NCBI GenBank assembly: GCA_902782955.1 | Contig: CACZPD010000209.1 | Coordinates: 1-16,915 of the forward strand | Length of the DNA stretch: 16,915 nt | Direction of reading: 5' to 3' | From: an uncultured Erysipelotrichaceae bacterium | Lineage (GTDB): Bacteria > Bacillota_I > Bacilli_A > Erysipelotrichales > Erysipelotrichaceae | Part shown: piece after piece, positions 14,250 to 16,915 of the stretch | Numbering within the stretch: position 1 is the stretch's first letter | How the letters are laid out: every line of letters begins with the position of its first letter | Translations under genes and position numbers: made by a program | Notes under the pieces: generated by a model | Database searches by the model: none | What the model was told of the DNA's origin: nothing | What the model saw: only the letters and a program-made list of their open reading frames with translations

Positions 14250-14279
14250 ATTCTGACTTTACATCTTCACCTGTTTTTT
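14236..14279 (+). terminator. Possible terminator after the small membrane protein gene
   Basis: ACAGGT (14236-14241) pairs with ACCTGT (14269-14274), followed by five T. An inner ATGT/ACAT pairing (14244-14247 with 14261-14264) supports the hairpin. The stem contains the gene's stop codon and overlaps the valS -35. Confidence 0.45.
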
Positions 14280-14286
14280 ATAAAAT
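14258..14286 (+). promoter_or_regulatory. Promoter of the T-box/valS transcript
   Basis: TTTACA (14258-14263, one mismatch), 17-nt spacer, TAAAAT (14281-14286, one mismatch). The predicted start near 14293 is just ahead of the base of T-box Stem I. Confidence 0.7.
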
Positions 14287-14292
14287 TGAAAA

Positions 14293-14501
14293 AGCGATGA
14301 AGCGGAAGTAGTAAGACTTTCACTCATGTCAAGAGAGTCTGCGGCTGGTGTGAGCAGATCATGAAATTGTCCGAAGTCGTCCGTGAGCGTATTCTTCCGA
14401 AACAGCAGTAAGAAGAATCGTATGATGCACGTTACGCATATTGAGAAGCAAGCAAGGTGGTACCACGCAAGTCCGGCGTCCTGTGCATCGGGACGCTTTT
14501 T
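14293..14501 (+). promoter_or_regulatory. T-box leader, valine-specific
   Basis: The T-box sequence AAGGTGGTACCACGC is at 14454-14468; its TGGT (14458-14461) would pair with the ACCA end of uncharged tRNA. Upstream is a Stem I: TCTGC/GCAGA (14338-14342 with 14354-14358) capped by a GGCTGGTGTGA loop, with a lower GACTTT/AAATTGTC pairing. The specifier side reads GAA-GTC-GTC, with AGTA repeats opposite. GTC at 14376-14378 is the likely specifier, a valine codon read by tRNA-Val(GAC); the next triplet is also GTC. When tRNA-Val is uncharged, the antiterminator forms and valS is expressed; otherwise the terminator at 14476-14501 acts. Confidence 0.93.
14476..14501 (+). terminator. T-box-controlled terminator before valS
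   Basis: GCGTCC (14476-14481), 9-nt loop, GGACGC (14491-14496), then T from 14497 to 14501. It is the regulated terminator of the valine T-box. Confidence 0.88.
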
Positions 14502-14522
14502 ATATGAAGGGAAGGTTATCGT

Positions 14523-16915
14523 ATGAAAAAAGAACTGGCAGCCAAATATGATCATCTGAAAGTGGAAGAAGGCAGATACGACGAATGGCTTGAAAAAGGC
14601 TATTTTGAGGCAGGAGACAAGACAAAGGATCCGTTTACTATTGTGATTCCGCCGCCGAATGTCACCGGCATCCTCCATATCGGCCACGCATGGGACAATA
14701 CGCTCCAGGATATCATTACAAGATACAAGAGAATGCAGGGATACGACATGCTGTATCTTCCCGGCATGGATCACGCGGGAATCGCAACACAGGCAAGAGT
14801 CGATGCGCGTCTGAAGGATGAAGGTATTTCCCGGTATGACATCGGCCGTGAAAAGTTCCTCGAAAGAGCCTGGGAATGGAAAGAAGAATATGCGGCAGTT
14901 ATCCGCAAGCAGTGGGCGAAACTCGGTAATAGCCTGGATTATACAAGGGAACGCTTCACGATGGATGACGGCTTCAACGATGCCGTTAAGCATGTTTTTG
15001 TCAAACTGTATGAAGAAGGTCTGATCTACCGCGGATGGCGCATCATCAACTGGGATCCGGAAGCACGTACAGCATTATCCAATATCGAAGTATATTATCA
15101 GGACGATCCCGGCAAGATGTATTACTTCAACTACAAGGTAGTTGAGACAGGCGATACATTTACCGTTGCGACGACACGTCCGGAAACGATGTTCGGTGAC
15201 GTATGTGTCGTTGTAAATCCGGAAGATGAACGCTTCAAGCATATGATCGGTCTCCATGCCATCAATCCGGCAAACGGTGAAGCACTGCCGATCATCGGCG
15301 ATGATTACGTTGATTTGGATTTCGGAACAGGTGCCATGAAATGTACACCGGCGCATGATCCCAACGACTTCCTGATCGCTGAACGCCATGGTCTGGAAAA
15401 ACCCATCTGCATGAACCCGGACGGAACGATGAATGCTCTTGCGGGAAAATATGAAGGACAGGACAGATATGAATGCCGTGATGCACTGACGGAAGATATC
15501 CGTCTTGCCGGCAATCTGGTAAAGATCGAAAATATCACGCACAATGTAGGCCATTCCGAACGTACGCACTGCGTCGTTGAACCGTATCTTTCCCAGCAGT
15601 GGTTCGTCAAGATGAAGCCGCTGGCGGAAGACGTACTCGCGCATCAGAATGAAGAAGACCAGAAGATCAACTTCTATCCGGAACGTTTTGAAAAGACATT
15701 CGTCCAGTGGCTCGAAAACATCGAAGACTGGTGCATTTCAAGACAGCTCTGGTGGGGACACCGCATTCCCGCATGGTACAACAAGACTACCGGTGAAACG
15801 CTCGTTACAGAAGGTGAACCGGAGAACAAAGACGAATGGATCCAGGATGAAGACGTTCTCGATACATGGTTCTCAAGCGCCCTGTGGCCGTTTGCCACAC
15901 TGGGATGGCCGGAAGATACCGCGGATTATCAGAGATACTATCCGACTTCCACGATGGTTACAGGATATGACATCATCTTCTTCTGGGTTGCCCGTATGGC
16001 ATTCCAGGGAAGGCACTTCACACAGAACAGACCGTTCCGTGATGTCCTGATCCATGGACTGATCCGTGACGCACAGGGCCGCAAGATGTCCAAGTCACTC
16101 GGCAACGGCGTTGATCCGATGGAAGTGATCGATGAGTACGGTGTTGACGCGCTGCGCTTCTTCCTGACGACAAACAGCACACCGGGCCAGGATATGCGCT
16201 ATATTCCTGAGAAGGTTGAAGCAGCGTGGAACTTCATCAACAAGATTTGGAATGCAAGCCGTTTCGTTCTGATGAATATCGATGACGATACGGATATGCA
16301 TGCGCTGAGCGAAAAAGACATGTCTCTTGCGGACAAGTGGATCCTCAACCGTCTGAAGGAAACCGTTGAACACGTTACGATGAACATGGAAAAATATGAA
16401 TTCGCGCTTGTCGGCAATGAACTGTATTCCTTCGTATGGAATGACTTCTGCAGCTGGTATCTTGAAATGAGCAAGCCGGCTCTTTCCGGAACAGATGAAA
16501 AGGCGAAAAAGGCAGCGCAGAGCGTTCTGCTGTATGCACTGAATACGATCGTACGTCTGCTGCATCCGTTCATGCCGTTTGTGACAGAAGAGATCTATCA
16601 GTCCATACAGCATGAAAAAGACAGCATCTGCATCAGCAGCTGGCCTGAAATCAAAGATGTTCCATACTGCGATATGGAATCCATGTCCCGTCTGATCTCC
16701 ATGATCCAGCGGATCCGTGAAGTCAAGAATGTACATGGAATGAAGCCTTCCGCGCCGATCCATGTCATGGTCAAGGACCTCAACGGAAATATCGTGAAAG
16801 GTGACGCAGTACTTTCCGCGATGCTCGCCAAGATGGCAAAAGCGGAATGGACAGATGATCTCACCGGTGATCTCAGCGTTGAGACTGTAAGCGGCGGAAG
16901 CATTTACATTCCTTC
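14523..16915 (+). CDS. valS: Valyl-tRNA synthetase (3' end outside window)
   Basis: ValS charges tRNA-Val with valine and edits mischarged threonine. The frame is open from ATG 14523 to the window end, 797 codons without a stop; the usual length is about 880, so the end of the C-terminal coiled coil is missing. The class I motif 'HIGH' is at 52-55 in '[16 protein letters not shown]'. The CP1 editing domain carries '[10 protein letters not shown]' and '[16 protein letters not shown]'. '[18 protein letters not shown]' lies in the catalytic fold, and 'KMSKS' is at 521-525. An anticodon-binding helical domain follows ('[10 protein letters not shown]', 'NDFCSWYLE'). The start has an AAGGGAAGG site with 7-nt spacing. 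Expression is controlled by the upstream valine T-box, which independently supports the identity. Confidence 0.98.
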   Translation, partial: MKKELAAKYDHLKVEEGRYDEWLEKGYFEAGDKTKDPFTIVIPPPNVTGILHIGHAWDNTLQDIITRYKRMQGYDMLYLPGMDHAGIATQARVDARLKDEGISRYDIGREKFLERAWEWKEEYAAVIRKQWAKLGNSLDYTRERFTMDDGFNDAVKHVFVKLYEEGLIYRGWRIINWDPEARTALSNIEVYYQDDPGKMYYFNYKVVETGDTFTVATTRPETMFGDVCVVVNPEDERFKHMIGLHAINPANGEALPIIGDDYVDLDFGTGAMKCTPAHDPNDFLIAERHGLEKPICMNPDGTMNALAGKYEGQDRYECRDALTEDIRLAGNLVKIENITHNVGHSERTHCVVEPYLSQQWFVKMKPLAEDVLAHQNEEDQKINFYPERFEKTFVQWLENIEDWCISRQLWWGHRIPAWYNKTTGETLVTEGEPENKDEWIQDEDVLDTWFSSALWPFATLGWPEDTADYQRYYPTSTMVTGYDIIFFWVARMAFQGRHFTQNRPFRDVLIHGLIRDAQGRKMSKSLGNGVDPMEVIDEYGVDALRFFLTTNSTPGQDMRYIPEKVEAAWNFINKIWNASRFVLMNIDDDTDMHALSEKDMSLADKWILNRLKETVEHVTMNMEKYEFALVGNELYSFVWNDFCSWYLEMSKPALSGTDEKAKKAAQSVLLYALNTIVRLLHPFMPFVTEEIYQSIQHEKDSICISSWPEIKDVPYCDMESMSRLISMIQRIREVKNVHGMKPSAPIHVMVKDLNGNIVKGDAVLSAMLAKMAKAEWTDDLTGDLSVETVSGGSIYIP

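Noticed and set aside
14259..14993. 244-codon minus-strand open frame over the T-box and valS start
   Set aside because: It crosses a clear T-box leader and the conserved start of valS, and its translation shows no family features.
16095..16763. 222-codon minus-strand open frame in valS
   Set aside because: It is antisense to conserved ValS sequence including KMSKS; no plausible start site or family.
1..16915. CRISPR arrays, insertion sequences, phage genes, tRNA or rRNA genes
   Set aside because: I saw no spaced direct repeats, transposase or integrase motifs, terminal inverted repeats, or cloverleaf sequences on reading both strands.

Overview
The window is a chromosomal housekeeping segment of a low-to-moderate GC Gram-positive bacterium (Bacillota). 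Three things point there: an EzrA-type division regulator, an L27 made with a cleavable N-terminal extension beside its protease Prp, and a valine T-box leader. The rpsD/ezrA/cysteine desulfurase/thiI order resembles the Bacillus subtilis neighbourhood, but other details (short intergenic spaces, no rpoZ after gmk) suggest a divergent lineage, perhaps Erysipelotrichia. That lineage guess is inference from gene content and protein style only.

Layout. 1-726: 3' part of a WG-repeat-like gene, meeting rqcH tail to tail at a shared terminator. 783-3119: rqcH (minus; ribosome rescue and quality control) and gmk (plus) diverge from a compact, nearly symmetric bidirectional promoter; gmk ends at its own terminator. 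3147-4201: a single gene for a C45-type Ntn-hydrolase, ending at a terminator shared with rpsD. 4229-5042: rpsD (minus) with a structured leader of about 170 nt, probably an S4 autoregulatory RNA. 5076-9400: ezrA, a NifZ-type cysteine desulfurase, thiI and an unrecognised 81-residue protein, read as one tight operon whose first three genes overlap. 9410-10508: promoter, L21 leader, rplU, prp, rpmA and a terminator. 10522-13420: obgE, ruvA, ruvB and a terminator. 13389-13949: a minus-strand SRAP/HMCES-type gene whose end overlaps that of ruvB. 13956-14249: a small two-helix membrane protein. 14258-16915: promoter, valine T-box leader and valS, which runs off the window.

How the genes fit together. 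Most belong to translation and its quality control: S4, L21, L27 and its protease, ObgE, RqcH, ValS, and s4U tRNA thiolation by the desulfurase/ThiI pair. A second group serves genome maintenance (RuvAB, SRAP). EzrA controls cell division and Gmk supplies GDP. Three RNA regulators (S4 leader candidate, L21 leader, T-box) link expression to ribosomal protein or charged tRNA supply.

I found no mobile element, CRISPR array, phage gene or tRNA, and no clear novel multi-gene system. The most interesting signals are regulatory: the symmetric rqcH/gmk promoter, the probable leaderless start of the SRAP gene with overlapping divergent -10 boxes, the rpsD leader, and a terminator placed between rpmA and obgE.
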